Assembly: GCA_905210905.1 (NCBI GenBank)
Contig: CAJLYQ010000002.1
Location: forward strand, 1 to 58,706
Reading direction: 5' to 3'
Origin: an uncultured Christensenella sp.
Lineage (GTDB): Bacteria; Bacillota; Clostridia; Christensenellales; DTU072
DNA length: 58,706 bases
This document shows, one piece after another, positions 8,332 through 17,195 of this stretch; position 1 is the stretch's first letter, and the number at the start of each line of letters is the position of its first letter. Position numbers and translations under genes: made by a program. Below the pieces are notes generated by a model that saw only the letters and a program-made list of their open reading frames with translations, made no database searches and was not told the origin of the DNA.

Positions 8332-10563
8332 CTAATCGCAAAGCGTAAGCGGCGCGTTCATCAGTGCGAATTTCTTTACGCCAAGTCCCGGAAAAGCAAC
8401 GCTTACCGTCGTTCCGTTTCCGCTTCCGCCGGTAGTAATTACCGTTCCTTTTCCGTACTTCGGGTGGGAAACTTTTGCTCCGGGCTTAAACCCTTCGCCC
8501 GAGATATTGTATATTTTGGGTTTAACCTGTATGTCGGTTTTTACAACGGGCTGCACTGCTTTTTGAGTAAAGTCGATACTCGTCGGTATTGCCGATTCGT
8601 ACGTATCCTCGTATCTTTCTCTTCCAAAGAAATCTCTGCGGTCGACTTTTACGATCGGTTGCGGCGCTTCCCCTTTTGCCTCCGAGAAAAATCTTGAAGG
8701 AATGGCGGATTCCGTTCTGTTGTACTTGCGACGAACGCCTCTGACCGCCGAAACGTAAAGACGTTCTTTCGCACGGGTAAGCGCAACGTACATAACTCTT
8801 CTTTCTTCTTCGACGCCATTCGCGTCACGCAAACTTTGCGACGAAGGAATTATTCCCTCTTCGCAGGCAATGATAAACACCACCGGGAATTCAAGTCCTT
8901 TCGCCGCGTGCATCGTTGCCAAAACAACGGAATCGGTGTCTTCTTCGTCAGCCGCCGCGTCGGTGTTTAACACCAGAGTTTGCAAAAACTCGCTGAGAGT
9001 AATCTCGGAATCTTCATAGTTTTCTTGCAAGTAAGTCAAAAACTCTTCGATGTTTTCCCAACGGTTTATATCTTCTTCTTTGCCCGTCGAGCGATAGTAG
9101 CGTTCGAACCCCGCTTTCATAACGAGTTCGCCGACGAAATCCACGAGATTCATATTAGACAGATCCGTCTGTAAATCGCCGATTAAATCTCTGAAAACTC
9201 CGACTTTGGATTTAATTACGGGCGAAAAATCGGAATAATTTATATCCATTATTGCGTCGTAAAGGGTGATACCTTTTTCTTTTGCATAGTCGGAAAGTTT
9301 TTCTACGGTCGTATCGCCTATTCCCCTTGCCGGGAAGTTTATTACCCTCGTGATAGCGTCGCTGTCTTTACTGTTAATAAGCAGTCGCATATACGCTATT
9401 ACGTCGAGAATTTCCTTTCTGTCGAAAAATTTATATCCGCCGTAAACCTTATAACTTATGCCGCGCTTGTTAAAACTCGTTTCAAACACACGAGTAAGGG
9501 CGTTGTTTCTGACAAGTATGGCAAAATCGCTGTTTCTGTATCCCTGGCTACGTTTAAGCGACACAATTTGAGATATAACTCTGTCAACTTCTTCGTACTC
9601 GGTGCTACTCGTCATAAATTCGACGCGTACGCCGTCTTTTTTATCGCAGTACAAACTTTTTTCCGTTCTGCTTTTATTGTTGGCGATAAGTCTGTTTGCG
9701 CAGTCGAGTATTTGTTGCGTAGAACGATAGTTTTGTTCTAACTTATATATCTTAGCGTCGGGGAAGGATTTGCCGAAATCGAGAATATTCCTTACGTCCG
9801 CTCCGCGCCAGCCGTATATGCTTTGATCGTCGTCGCCGACCGCAAAAATGTTTCCCCATTTAGACGAAAGCATTTTTAACAGTTCAAACTGAATTTTGTT
9901 AGTGTCCTGAAATTCGTCTACGTGAATATACTTAAACTTGTTGGCGTAATACTCTCTTGCTTCTTCGTCGGTCGCGAGCAAAGTTCTGCACTTAAGCAAT
10001 AAATCGTCAAAATCCATTGCGTTGTTTTCAAAAAGCGTTCTGTCGTATGCGTCGTACACTTCGCAAATAAGCATCGCGTCTTTTTCGTACGCTCTGATAC
10101 TGCGGAAATAGTCGTCCGAACTAAGCCCTGCGTTTTTCGCTTTTCCGATATGAAACGCATACTTGTCTTTATCTTTTTCTTCGAGATGCTTTTCGCGTAA
10201 TACCTTCAAAAGGGCGCGTTTCGACGCACTTTCGTCGTATATCGTAAAGTTTTGCGTATACCCGATCTTTTGTGCGTATTTATGTAAAATCACCACGCAC
10301 AGGGAGTGGAACGTCGATACCCAAACGTCGTTCGGTCCGAGCATATCGGACAATCTTTCTTTCATCTCCCGAGTCGCTTTGTTTGTAAAAGTTATCGCAA
10401 GTATATTCCACGGAAAAACCTTTTTTTCGTCGATAAGATACGCAATTCTATGCGTAAGAACTCTTGTTTTTCCGCTTCCCGCTCCCGCAAAAACCAGTAC
10501 TGCGCCTTCGGTATCGGTTACCGCACTTCTTTGCTGCGGATTTAGTTTTTCTAAATCTGTCAT
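8332..10563 (-). CDS. pcrA: ATP-dependent DNA helicase PcrA/UvrD
   Basis: Superfamily 1A 3'-5' helicase for repair and rolling-circle replication. Motifs visible: NPQQRSAV Q-motif, Walker A FAGAGSGKTRVL, ITFTNKATREMKERL, VDEFQDTN, GDDDQSIYGWRGA, LEQNYRS, and ATMHAAKGLEFPVVFI. The C-terminus (SHPKYGKGTVITTGGSGNG) is the Tudor-like RNA polymerase-interacting domain. Length 743, normal. Its ATG overlaps the dgt stop (ATGA). Confidence 0.97.
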   Translation of the reverse strand: MTDLEKLNPQQRSAVTDTEGAVLVFAGAGSGKTRVLTHRIAYLIDEKKVFPWNILAITFTNKATREMKERLSDMLGPNDVWVSTFHSLCVVILHKYAQKIGYTQNFTIYDESASKRALLKVLREKHLEEKDKDKYAFHIGKAKNAGLSSDDYFRSIRAYEKDAMLICEVYDAYDRTLFENNAMDFDDLLLKCRTLLATDEEAREYYANKFKYIHVDEFQDTNKIQFELLKMLSSKWGNIFAVGDDDQSIYGWRGADVRNILDFGKSFPDAKIYKLEQNYRSTQQILDCANRLIANNKSRTEKSLYCDKKDGVRVEFMTSSTEYEEVDRVISQIVSLKRSQGYRNSDFAILVRNNALTRVFETSFNKRGISYKVYGGYKFFDRKEILDVIAYMRLLINSKDSDAITRVINFPARGIGDTTVEKLSDYAKEKGITLYDAIMDINYSDFSPVIKSKVGVFRDLIGDLQTDLSNMNLVDFVGELVMKAGFERYYRSTGKEEDINRWENIEEFLTYLQENYEDSEITLSEFLQTLVLNTDAAADEEDTDSVVLATMHAAKGLEFPVVFIIACEEGIIPSSQSLRDANGVEEERRVMYVALTRAKERLYVSAVRGVRRKYNRTESAIPSRFFSEAKGEAPQPIVKVDRRDFFGRERYEDTYESAIPTSIDFTQKAVQPVVKTDIQVKPKIYNISGEGFKPGAKVSHPKYGKGTVITTGGSGNGTTVSVAFPGLGVKKFALMNAPLTLCD

Positions 10564-11540
10564 TCCGTCACTCCGTCAGGTATAAATATTTTTTTAGCAA
10601 GTCCGATTGCATAAGTATCGCTCATCGACGCAAGATAGTCGCACACGAAAGTCGTTACGTCCGTAACGCATTCCGGATGCGGAACTTCGTCCGGGTGAGT
10701 AATAAAGTACTTGAAAAGTATATTAAGCATTCTGTCCGCTTTCATTTGCAACGCTTCGCCCGAGGCGTTAAAATAAACTCTGTCAAACATAAAATCACGA
10801 AGTTTATTCATATAATAATCCCCTTCGTCGCTTAAAGAAATTTTGTTTTTTCCGTAACTGTGTTCGACGATATCGTTTACGAGCGTATTTATTCGTTCGC
10901 CTTTGGTTTTGCCCAAAAACTTAACGCAATCGACGGGCAAATCGCTTTCTTTAATAACTCCTTCCCTTATCGCGTCGCTTATATCGTGGTTAATGTAAGC
11001 AATTCTGTCGGCATACGACACGACTTTACCTTCGAGCGTACAAGGCTTGCCGCTGCTTTTGTGCTGCAAAATACCGTCTCTTACTTCATAGGTAAGATTA
11101 AGCCCTTTACCGTCGTTTTCCAAAATATCGACAACGCGCAAACTTTGTTCGTTGTGCATAAAATGTCCCGTCAACGCATTAAGCACTCTTTCTCCAGCAT
11201 GGCCGAACGGCGTATGCCCCAAATCGTGACCTAAACCTATTGCCTCGGTAAGATCTTCGTTCAAAAGCAATGCTCTGGAAATCGTCCTTGCAATCTGCGT
11301 AACTTCAAGCGTATGGGTAAGACGAGTACGATAATGGTCGTCAAGCGGACGAAGAAAAACCTGAGTCTTATGTTTAAGCCGCCTGAACGCTTTGCAGTGA
11401 ATTATTCTGTCCCTGTCGCGTTGATATTCCGTCCTGTAAGGACAAGGCTCGATCTCTACGAGCCTTCCGCGAGTATCTTCGCTTTTCTGCGCGTAAGGAC
11501 TAAGAAAATTCCTTTCGTATTCGAGTTGATGCTCTTTCAT
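10560..11540 (-). CDS. dgt: Deoxyguanosinetriphosphate triphosphohydrolase-like HD protein
   Basis: HD-domain hydrolase that removes triphosphate from dNTPs. HD-metal residues are seen in THTLEVTQIARTI and GLGHDLGHTPFGHAGE; FRRLKHKTQVF is the family N-terminal signature. A longer frame opens at 11567, but the ATG at 11540 has AAAGGAGG five bases upstream, giving 326 residues. First gene of a transcript that continues through pcrA and ligA, driven by the promoter at 11596-11624. Confidence 0.93.
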   Translation of the reverse strand: MKEHQLEYERNFLSPYAQKSEDTRGRLVEIEPCPYRTEYQRDRDRIIHCKAFRRLKHKTQVFLRPLDDHYRTRLTHTLEVTQIARTISRALLLNEDLTEAIGLGHDLGHTPFGHAGERVLNALTGHFMHNEQSLRVVDILENDGKGLNLTYEVRDGILQHKSSGKPCTLEGKVVSYADRIAYINHDISDAIREGVIKESDLPVDCVKFLGKTKGERINTLVNDIVEHSYGKNKISLSDEGDYYMNKLRDFMFDRVYFNASGEALQMKADRMLNILFKYFITHPDEVPHPECVTDVTTFVCDYLASMSDTYAIGLAKKIFIPDGVTE

Positions 11541-11595
11541 CGTCCCTCCTTTCCGTTTCGACCGCAATGCTTTTTATTGCTTACGATAATATGTT

Positions 11596-11624
11596 ATTAT
11601 ATCAAAATCAGGCTCGTTTTTCAA
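11596..11624 (-). promoter_or_regulatory. Sigma-A-type promoter for dgt-pcrA-ligA
   Basis: On the minus strand TTGAAA (11624-11619), a 17-bp spacer, and TATAAT (11601-11596). The expected start is about 50 bases before the dgt ATG. Confidence 0.8.
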
Positions 11625-11679
11625 GTAATAAGCGAAACTTTCACTTCTCTTCGCCGTTGTCCCAAAACAATCGCATAGA

Positions 11680-11707
11680 AAACAGGACGCCCTTTTTAGG
11701 ACGTCCT
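11680..11707 (-). terminator. Intrinsic terminator of the trpB2 gene
   Basis: In the minus direction AGGACGTCC pairs with GGGCGTCCT (one G-U pair) around a six-base loop, followed by GTTTTC. Located directly after the trpB2 stop. Confidence 0.75.
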
Positions 11708-11728
11708 AAATCGATTTAACGGTTACCT

Positions 11729-13120
11729 TTAATCGCGATTCAACTCTTCCGGAACGTTCGGCAGATTAGCAAGTCCGCGCGAGATATCTTCGTCGGTAGG
11801 AATATAATCGCTCATCTCACGGTCGTTATACGCTTTGTATGCTTTAAGGTCGAAATACCCTGTGCCGGTCAAACCGAAAAGAATTACTTTCTTCTCGCCG
11901 GTTTCTTTACACTTAAGCGCTTCGTCTATCGTCGCTTTTATTGCGTGAGAACTCTCCGGCGCGGGCAAAATTCCTTCACACCTTGCAAAGCGTTCCGCCG
12001 CTTCGAAGACTTTAGTCTGTTCTACCGAAACGGCTTCCATATATCCGTCGTGATATAGTTTGCTGAGCGTAGGACTCATACCGTGATATCTTAAACCGCC
12101 TGCATGGTTGGGTGACGGCATAAAACCGCTACCGAGAGTGTACATCTTAGCGAGCGGAGTCATTTTGCCGGTATCACAGTAATCGTATCTGTAAGATCCG
12201 CGTGTAAGCGACGGACAACTTGCCGGTTCTACCGCAATAAACCTATAATCTGCCTCACCGCGTAACTTCTCACCCATAAAAGGTGCGATAAGTCCGCCTA
12301 AATTGCTGCCACCCCCGGCGCAACCGATGATTATATCGGGTTTAACGCCGTATTTATCCAATGCAGTTTTGCACTCCAAGCCTATTATGCTTTGGTGAAG
12401 CATTACCTGATCCAATACGCTTCCGAGAACGTATTTGGAATTCGGTACGCTCGTCGCGCACTCTACCGCTTCGCTTATAGCGCAACCCAAACTACCGCCC
12501 GTTCCGGGAAATTCTTTAAGAATTCGTCTACCTACTTCCGTCGTATCGCTCGGACTGGGAATAACGTTTGCTCCGTACGTTCTCATTACTTCGCGCCTGA
12601 ACGGTTTTTGCTCGCTACTTACCTTAACCATAAAAACGTCAAGCGGAATTTTATAAAAAGCACATGCCATCGAAAGAGCCGTACCCCACTGCCCTGCGCC
12701 GGTTTCGGTGGTTAAGTGCGTTATTCCTTGTTGTTTTGCATAGTAAACCTGCGCGACAGCCGAGTTAAGTTTATGCGACCCGGAAGTATTGTTGCCTTCA
12801 AATTTGTAGTATATTTCGGCAGGAGTATCGAGTTCTTTTTCCAACCAATACGCCCTGACGAGCGGCGACGGACGGAACATCGTGTAAAAGTCTCTTATTC
12901 CTTCGGGTATTTCTATAAATTGCGTGCTTTGGTCAAGTTCTTGCTTAACGAGTTCGTCGCAAAAAATGTGTCCTAAGTCCTCTGCCGTAACCTTTTCAAG
13001 CGTGGCGGGATTAAGATAAGGCGCATGTTTAACTTTCATATCCGCACGCAGATTATACCAGTATCTCGGCATCTCGTCTTCTGTCAGGTAAATCTTTGTC
13101 GGAATGCGTTTGTTTTTCAT
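11729..13120 (-). CDS. trpB: TrpB2-type tryptophan synthase beta-like enzyme
   Basis: PLP enzyme that condenses indole with serine. The 463-residue length, the N-terminal YWYNLRADM and RPSPLVRAYWLEK show the TrpB2 (TIGR01415-like) subfamily rather than classical TrpB. The PLP lysine is in NNTSGSHKLNSAVAQ and the phosphate-binding loop in GCAGGGSNLGG. No trpA or other trp genes are adjacent, so it may salvage indole or work with a distant TrpA. A Trp-specifier T-box upstream ties its expression to uncharged tRNA-Trp, which strongly supports the role. Confidence 0.93.
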   Translation of the reverse strand: MKNKRIPTKIYLTEDEMPRYWYNLRADMKVKHAPYLNPATLEKVTAEDLGHIFCDELVKQELDQSTQFIEIPEGIRDFYTMFRPSPLVRAYWLEKELDTPAEIYYKFEGNNTSGSHKLNSAVAQVYYAKQQGITHLTTETGAGQWGTALSMACAFYKIPLDVFMVKVSSEQKPFRREVMRTYGANVIPSPSDTTEVGRRILKEFPGTGGSLGCAISEAVECATSVPNSKYVLGSVLDQVMLHQSIIGLECKTALDKYGVKPDIIIGCAGGGSNLGGLIAPFMGEKLRGEADYRFIAVEPASCPSLTRGSYRYDYCDTGKMTPLAKMYTLGSGFMPSPNHAGGLRYHGMSPTLSKLYHDGYMEAVSVEQTKVFEAAERFARCEGILPAPESSHAIKATIDEALKCKETGEKKVILFGLTGTGYFDLKAYKAYNDREMSDYIPTDEDISRGLANLPNVPEELNRD

Positions 13121-13150
13121 TTTTTCTGTTCTCCTTCTCTTTTTTATATG

Positions 13151-13410
13151 AAAAAACGGCGAATCCGCTTTGGGACGAATTCACCGTGTTGCCACCCAAT
13201 TTCATAGTCTAATCGCTTAAACTACCTTAATAACAGTACTACCATACTGTCTTCCTTTAACGCAGGAACTTACGTCGGAAACTACTACAATTTTCGCTCC
13301 CGCCCTCAATAGTCCATTCAACAAATTTCCGCTGTTCCGTCACACCACCCCGAAACTCTCTGAAAACTTCGATATGTCTACTACTCTATCTCAACGGTTT
13401 GTTAAGTTAT
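13151..13410 (-). promoter_or_regulatory. T-box riboswitch, tryptophan specifier
   Basis: Leader RNA of trpB2. Minus strand, in order: Stem I with AGAGAG and an apical GGTGGTGTGA; the specifier TGG at 13316-13314 in the context GAA-TGG-ACTA-TTGAG; the T-box sequence TGGCAACACGG at 13194-13184; and a terminator whose arms (13186-13176 and 13167-13157) pair with two G-U pairs, followed by six Ts at 13156-13151. The T-box core has CAA where TACC/AACC is commoner. Uncharged tRNA-Trp should favour the antiterminator. Confidence 0.93.
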
Positions 13411-13416
13411 ATTTTC

Positions 13417-13445
13417 ATAATAACATCGCGTTAAGTCGATGTCAA
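13417..13445 (-). promoter_or_regulatory. Promoter of the Trp T-box leader
   Basis: Minus strand TTGACA (13445-13440), 17-bp spacer, TATTAT (13422-13417). Near-consensus. Confidence 0.85.
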
Positions 13446-13461
13446 ACGTTTTTCTTAAAAA

Positions 13462-14232
13462 TTATAAATTTATTTCAGGCACATTATGCGTCGTTTTCCC
13501 ACCTACGACGTAAAATCCTTCGGCGTAAAACTTGAACGAACGCAATCCGTTTCTCAATGCCGTCAATTTGATAAGGCTTTTATACGCTCGCATATAACCG
13601 AATTTATCCAAATCCTTCTTCGGTAAAAGAGAATTCTGCGCCATAACCGCTTGAAGTTTCATCTCTAAACATCCGTTTACACATATATATGCGTTATTCC
13701 TTACCGAATTGTAAAAAGATAACGCTTTAATTCTTAACGTATTGCAGTTTAGTTTTTCTGCAGTAGTTACGTTTTTCAACAATTCAATCGCTCTGACTGT
13801 CGCTTTCGAAGTAATTTCGTCGGCAAAAAGAAGTTCGTTCGGCGTAGTATAATCGTCTACGAAAACTACGTCCGGGCGAAAAGCGTCGATTACTTTTGCG
13901 ATTTCGTTCGTTATCTCTTCGAATTCGATTTTATCGCACTCGCTAAACGGTAAAAATTCGACTTCCTTAACGCCTAATATCGCCGCAGACAGAAGCGCTT
14001 CTTTTTTTCGTAACTCCGCTCTTTCCGTAATATTTTCGGGTTGAGCGATCGATAAACAAGAGTCGGTCGTAATTAAGAACTTAACTTCTTTTCCCGATCC
14101 GATAAGTTTTTTAACCGTTCCGCCGGCGGCTTTGGGAATATCGTCCGCGTGAGCGGCAACGAATAAAAATTTATCGTATTTCTCGATTTTCGGTGTAGGC
14201 GCAACCTTTTTTATAAGTTTTGAATAGCACAT
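13462..14232 (-). CDS. PIG-L/LmbE-family deacetylase-like protein
   Basis: Zinc-dependent N-acetylglucosaminyl deacetylase fold, substrate unknown. The N-terminal metal motif reads VAAHADDIPKAAGGTV, equivalent to the family's AHPDDExxGxGGT, with Ala for Pro and Ile for Glu. The usual second His motif (HPDH-type) near residue 130 is not evident; that place reads FVDDYTTPNELLFADE. The enzyme may therefore be altered or inactive. ATG with GGAG four to five bases upstream. Neighbours do not suggest a pathway. Confidence 0.75.
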   Translation of the reverse strand: MCYSKLIKKVAPTPKIEKYDKFLFVAAHADDIPKAAGGTVKKLIGSGKEVKFLITTDSCLSIAQPENITERAELRKKEALLSAAILGVKEVEFLPFSECDKIEFEEITNEIAKVIDAFRPDVVFVDDYTTPNELLFADEITSKATVRAIELLKNVTTAEKLNCNTLRIKALSFYNSVRNNAYICVNGCLEMKLQAVMAQNSLLPKKDLDKFGYMRAYKSLIKLTALRNGLRSFKFYAEGFYVVGGKTTHNVPEINL

Positions 14233-14274
14233 ATTTCTCCGTTGTTATTTGTTGATAATTAAACGCCGTATTTT

Positions 14275-14302
14275 GAAAAAAAGTGCGAGAAATTCTCGCA
14301 CT
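14275..14302 (-). terminator. Intrinsic terminator of the small charged protein gene
   Basis: AGTGCGAGAA and TTCTCGCACT (14282-14302) form a perfect 10-bp stem; the minus strand continues into seven Ts. Confidence 0.85.
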
Positions 14303-14326
14303 GTTTCGTGGTTCGTTAAATTTAAT

Positions 14327-14626
14327 TTATACTTCGGTCTCGTCCTTAACTTCGGGTTCGAGGTCGGACGCGACTTCGGCTTTGTTCTCTTCTTCCGCAT
14401 AAGGAGTGAAAGGCGCAATTTTACCTTCTTCCTTAAACTTCTTGTATGCGTTAAGATACTGATCTATATAATCGTTTTTGTATGCATTATAATACTCGGT
14501 AAAATAATCCCTGTTACCGTTTGCGTCATAAGCAGGCTCGGGCTTTTTCAGTTCGAAACTGTCAAACGGATTTGCCGGCGCAACTTCCGCTACGGCGGGA
14601 GCAACTTTTTTCTTTCTTTTACACAT
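14327..14626 (-). CDS. Small charged hypothetical protein
   Basis: 99 residues with a basic start (MCKRKKK), an Ala/Pro-rich segment, a central aromatic-rich region (YFTEYYNAYKNDYIDQYLNAY) and a very acidic tail. No known domain recognised and no signal peptide or membrane segment. A frame opens at 14638, but the ATG at 14626 has GGAGG five bases upstream. It has its own promoter and terminator, so it is monocistronic and probably real. Confidence 0.75.
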   Translation of the reverse strand: MCKRKKKVAPAVAEVAPANPFDSFELKKPEPAYDANGNRDYFTEYYNAYKNDYIDQYLNAYKKFKEEGKIAPFTPYAEEENKAEVASDLEPEVKDETEV

Positions 14627-14656
14627 ACTATCCTCCATTTCGTCGAATATGATAAA

Positions 14657-14685
14657 ATTATATCACATCACAACGCTAAAATCAA
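14657..14685 (-). promoter_or_regulatory. Promoter of the small charged protein gene
   Basis: Minus strand TTGATT (14685-14680), 17-bp spacer, TATAAT (14662-14657). Confidence 0.8.
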
Positions 14686-14788
14686 TATCTTTTTCTTGTA
14701 AAAACCATCGATTATAAGTGTTTTTGCAAAAATCGAACTTAATATTTCCCTTTTGTCCGATTTTTTCGTCACACCCGATAGTCGTAAA

Positions 14789-16312
14789 TCAATACAACGC
14801 TTTGCCCGTCATTTCTTCGGGTTGCGGAACGTTCATCATTTTGAGAAGCGTAGGCGCAACGTCGGCAAGAGTACCGTTATGCATTTCGCATTTTTTGTCG
14901 GTAACGAGCACGATCGGAACAGGGTTCGTCGTGTGTGCGGTAAACGGTCCGTTTTCGTCAAACATCTTGTCCGCATTGCCATGGTCCGCAGTAACGATTG
15001 CTTCGCCGCCGGTATAAATTATCGCGTCGATAACCTTTTTAAGTTGTTCGTCAACGGTTTGTACTGCCTTAACCGCCGCGTCGAAAACTCCGGTATGTCC
15101 GACCATATCGCAGTTGGCGAAGTTTAGAATTAAAACGTCGTATTCTCCGCTTCTTACGAGTACGGCGGCTTTGTCCGCTACCTCTACCGCGCTCATTTCG
15201 GGTTGCATATCGTAAGTGGCAACCTTCGGCGACGGAATAAGAACTCTGTCTTCGTTTTCGTTGGCTTTTTCTACACCGCCGTTAAAGAAAAACGTTACGT
15301 GCGCATATTTTTCGGTTTCCGCAATTCTAAGTTGTTTCAGTCCGAGCGAAGAAATGTATTCTCCGAGCGTATTTTTCAAACTTTGCGGTTTGAAAGCAAT
15401 TTCAAGATACGGAGCAAACGAAGCGTCGTACTGCGTCATACCCACGTAAAAAGGTTTCAAATACCCCTTCTTTCTTTCAAAACCGGTAAAATCGGGAGTT
15501 ATGAACGCTCTCGAAATTTCACGCGCTCTGTCGGGACGGAAATTATAGAAGAAAATACTGTCGCCTTCGTCAACCGTAGCAACGGGTTTCCCGTTTTCGC
15601 AAACAACCTTAGGCTTCACGAATTCGTCGGTTACTCCTTCCGCGTAACTGTTCTCCACCGCCGCAATAGGATCGGTGCATTGTTCGCCTTCTCCCAAAGT
15701 AAGCGCGTTATACGCTTTTTCCACTCTTTCCCAACGGTTATCTCTGTCCATTGCGTAGAATCTGCCCTGAACGGTTGCGATTTTGCCGAACTTTTCCGCT
15801 TTTATAAAATCGGAAAGTTGTCTGATAAAATCTGCGCCGCTCTTCGGCGGAACGTCACGACCGTCAAGGAAGCAGTGAACGTAAACGTTGTCGAGTCCTT
15901 CATTCTTCGCCATCTTAATGATTGCAAAAAGATGTTCGATATGAGAATGAACGCCGCCGTTGCTCAAAAGTCCGTAGGTGTGGAACTTTTTACCGTTCTC
16001 TTTTGCGTGGTGCATAGCGTCGAGTATCGCTTGATTCTTTTGAAACTCCCCGTCTTTTATCGCTTTCGTTATTCTCGTAAGTTCCTGATAAACCACGCGA
16101 CCGGCACCCATATTAAGATGTCCTACTTCGCTGTTTCCCATTTGTCCGTCGGGAAGACCGACGTCCATTCCGGACGCACCGAGTTGCGCGTGCGGATATT
16201 TGGCAAGAAGGGACTTAAAGTACGGCGTGCCTTCGGTTGCGATGGCGTTACCTTTGATTTCGGGGTTAATACCGAAACCGTCAAGTATAATCAGTCCGTA
16301 TGTTTTTTTCAT
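14789..16312 (-). CDS. gpmI: Phosphoglycerate mutase, 2,3-BPG-independent
   Basis: Interconverts 3- and 2-phosphoglycerate in glycolysis. The 507-residue alkaline-phosphatase-superfamily protein starts with LIILDGFGINPEIKGNAI and carries the catalytic Ser in GQMGNSEVGHLNMGAGR, the DGRD motif (HCFLDGRDVPPKSG), and the C-terminal metal ligands in NFANCDMVGHTG and VTADHGNAD. It lies 61 bp downstream of tpiA in the pgk-tpiA-gpmI run. Confidence 0.97.
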   Translation of the reverse strand: MKKTYGLIILDGFGINPEIKGNAIATEGTPYFKSLLAKYPHAQLGASGMDVGLPDGQMGNSEVGHLNMGAGRVVYQELTRITKAIKDGEFQKNQAILDAMHHAKENGKKFHTYGLLSNGGVHSHIEHLFAIIKMAKNEGLDNVYVHCFLDGRDVPPKSGADFIRQLSDFIKAEKFGKIATVQGRFYAMDRDNRWERVEKAYNALTLGEGEQCTDPIAAVENSYAEGVTDEFVKPKVVCENGKPVATVDEGDSIFFYNFRPDRAREISRAFITPDFTGFERKKGYLKPFYVGMTQYDASFAPYLEIAFKPQSLKNTLGEYISSLGLKQLRIAETEKYAHVTFFFNGGVEKANENEDRVLIPSPKVATYDMQPEMSAVEVADKAAVLVRSGEYDVLILNFANCDMVGHTGVFDAAVKAVQTVDEQLKKVIDAIIYTGGEAIVTADHGNADKMFDENGPFTAHTTNPVPIVLVTDKKCEMHNGTLADVAPTLLKMMNVPQPEEMTGKALY

Positions 16313-16373
16313 ATTAGCCTCTTTTCTTAAAAGTGCGTGTCGCTAAAAAAACGGCACGCACGGAATTTATAAA

Positions 16374-17120
16374 TTAGTAGTTTACGACTTTTGCGAAGTC
16401 TTCCGCTTTAAGGCTTGCTCCGCCGATAAGCCCGCCGTCGATTTGTTCCATCGCCATAAGTTCGGAAGCGTTCTTCGGGTTCATACTGCCGCCGTACTGG
16501 ATACGAATGGAATTCGCACTTGCTCTTCCGTAGAGTTTTCTGACAACTTTACGAATAATCTTAATGGTGTCGTTTGCGTCCTGAGCGGTAGCGGTTCTTC
16601 CCGTTCCGATCGCCCATACGGGTTCGTACGCAATAACGATATTCTTAAGTTCTTGCTTGGTGATGTCTTTGAGTGCGCCGATGGTTTGTCTGGTAACGAC
16701 TTCTGCGGTCTTTCCGCTTTCTCTTTCTTCGAGAAGTTCGCCTACGCATACGATAACTTTAAGTCCTGCGTTGAGCGCCGCTTTCGTTCTGAGATTGACG
16801 GTTTCGTCGGTTTCGCCGAAGTATTGACGTCTTTCGCTATGTCCGGTGATAACGTAACTAACTTTGAGTTCTTTGAGCATTTGCGCGCTGATTTCTCCGG
16901 TAAACGCTCCTTTTTCTGCCCAGTGTACGTTTTGTGCGCCGATTTGTATATTCGAACCTCTCGCCGCTTTTCTTGCGGTAACAATATCCGTGAAAGGAAC
17001 GCAGCAAACGACTTCGCATTTAGCGTCCTTAACCAAAGGAATCAACTCGGTGATAAGTTGCTTCGTTTCTTCGTTGGTCTTGTTCATTTTCCAGTTTCCT
17101 GCGATAATGTTCTTTTTCAT
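16374..17120 (-). CDS. tpiA: Triosephosphate isomerase
   Basis: Interconverts DHAP and glyceraldehyde-3-phosphate. The 248-residue barrel has the N-terminal NWKMN, the electrophilic His in ITGHSERRQYFGE, the catalytic Glu in IAYEPVWAIGTG, and the phosphate-binding IQYGGSMNPKN and GGLIGGASL. Located between pgk and gpmI. Complete. Confidence 0.97.
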   Translation of the reverse strand: MKKNIIAGNWKMNKTNEETKQLITELIPLVKDAKCEVVCCVPFTDIVTARKAARGSNIQIGAQNVHWAEKGAFTGEISAQMLKELKVSYVITGHSERRQYFGETDETVNLRTKAALNAGLKVIVCVGELLEERESGKTAEVVTRQTIGALKDITKQELKNIVIAYEPVWAIGTGRTATAQDANDTIKIIRKVVRKLYGRASANSIRIQYGGSMNPKNASELMAMEQIDGGLIGGASLKAEDFAKVVNY

Positions 17121-17195
17121 TCTTTATTTTCTCCTTATAACGTTTATAAATTGAATTTGTTAAGTCACGATCGGCATTACGCCGACCAGAGTTTA

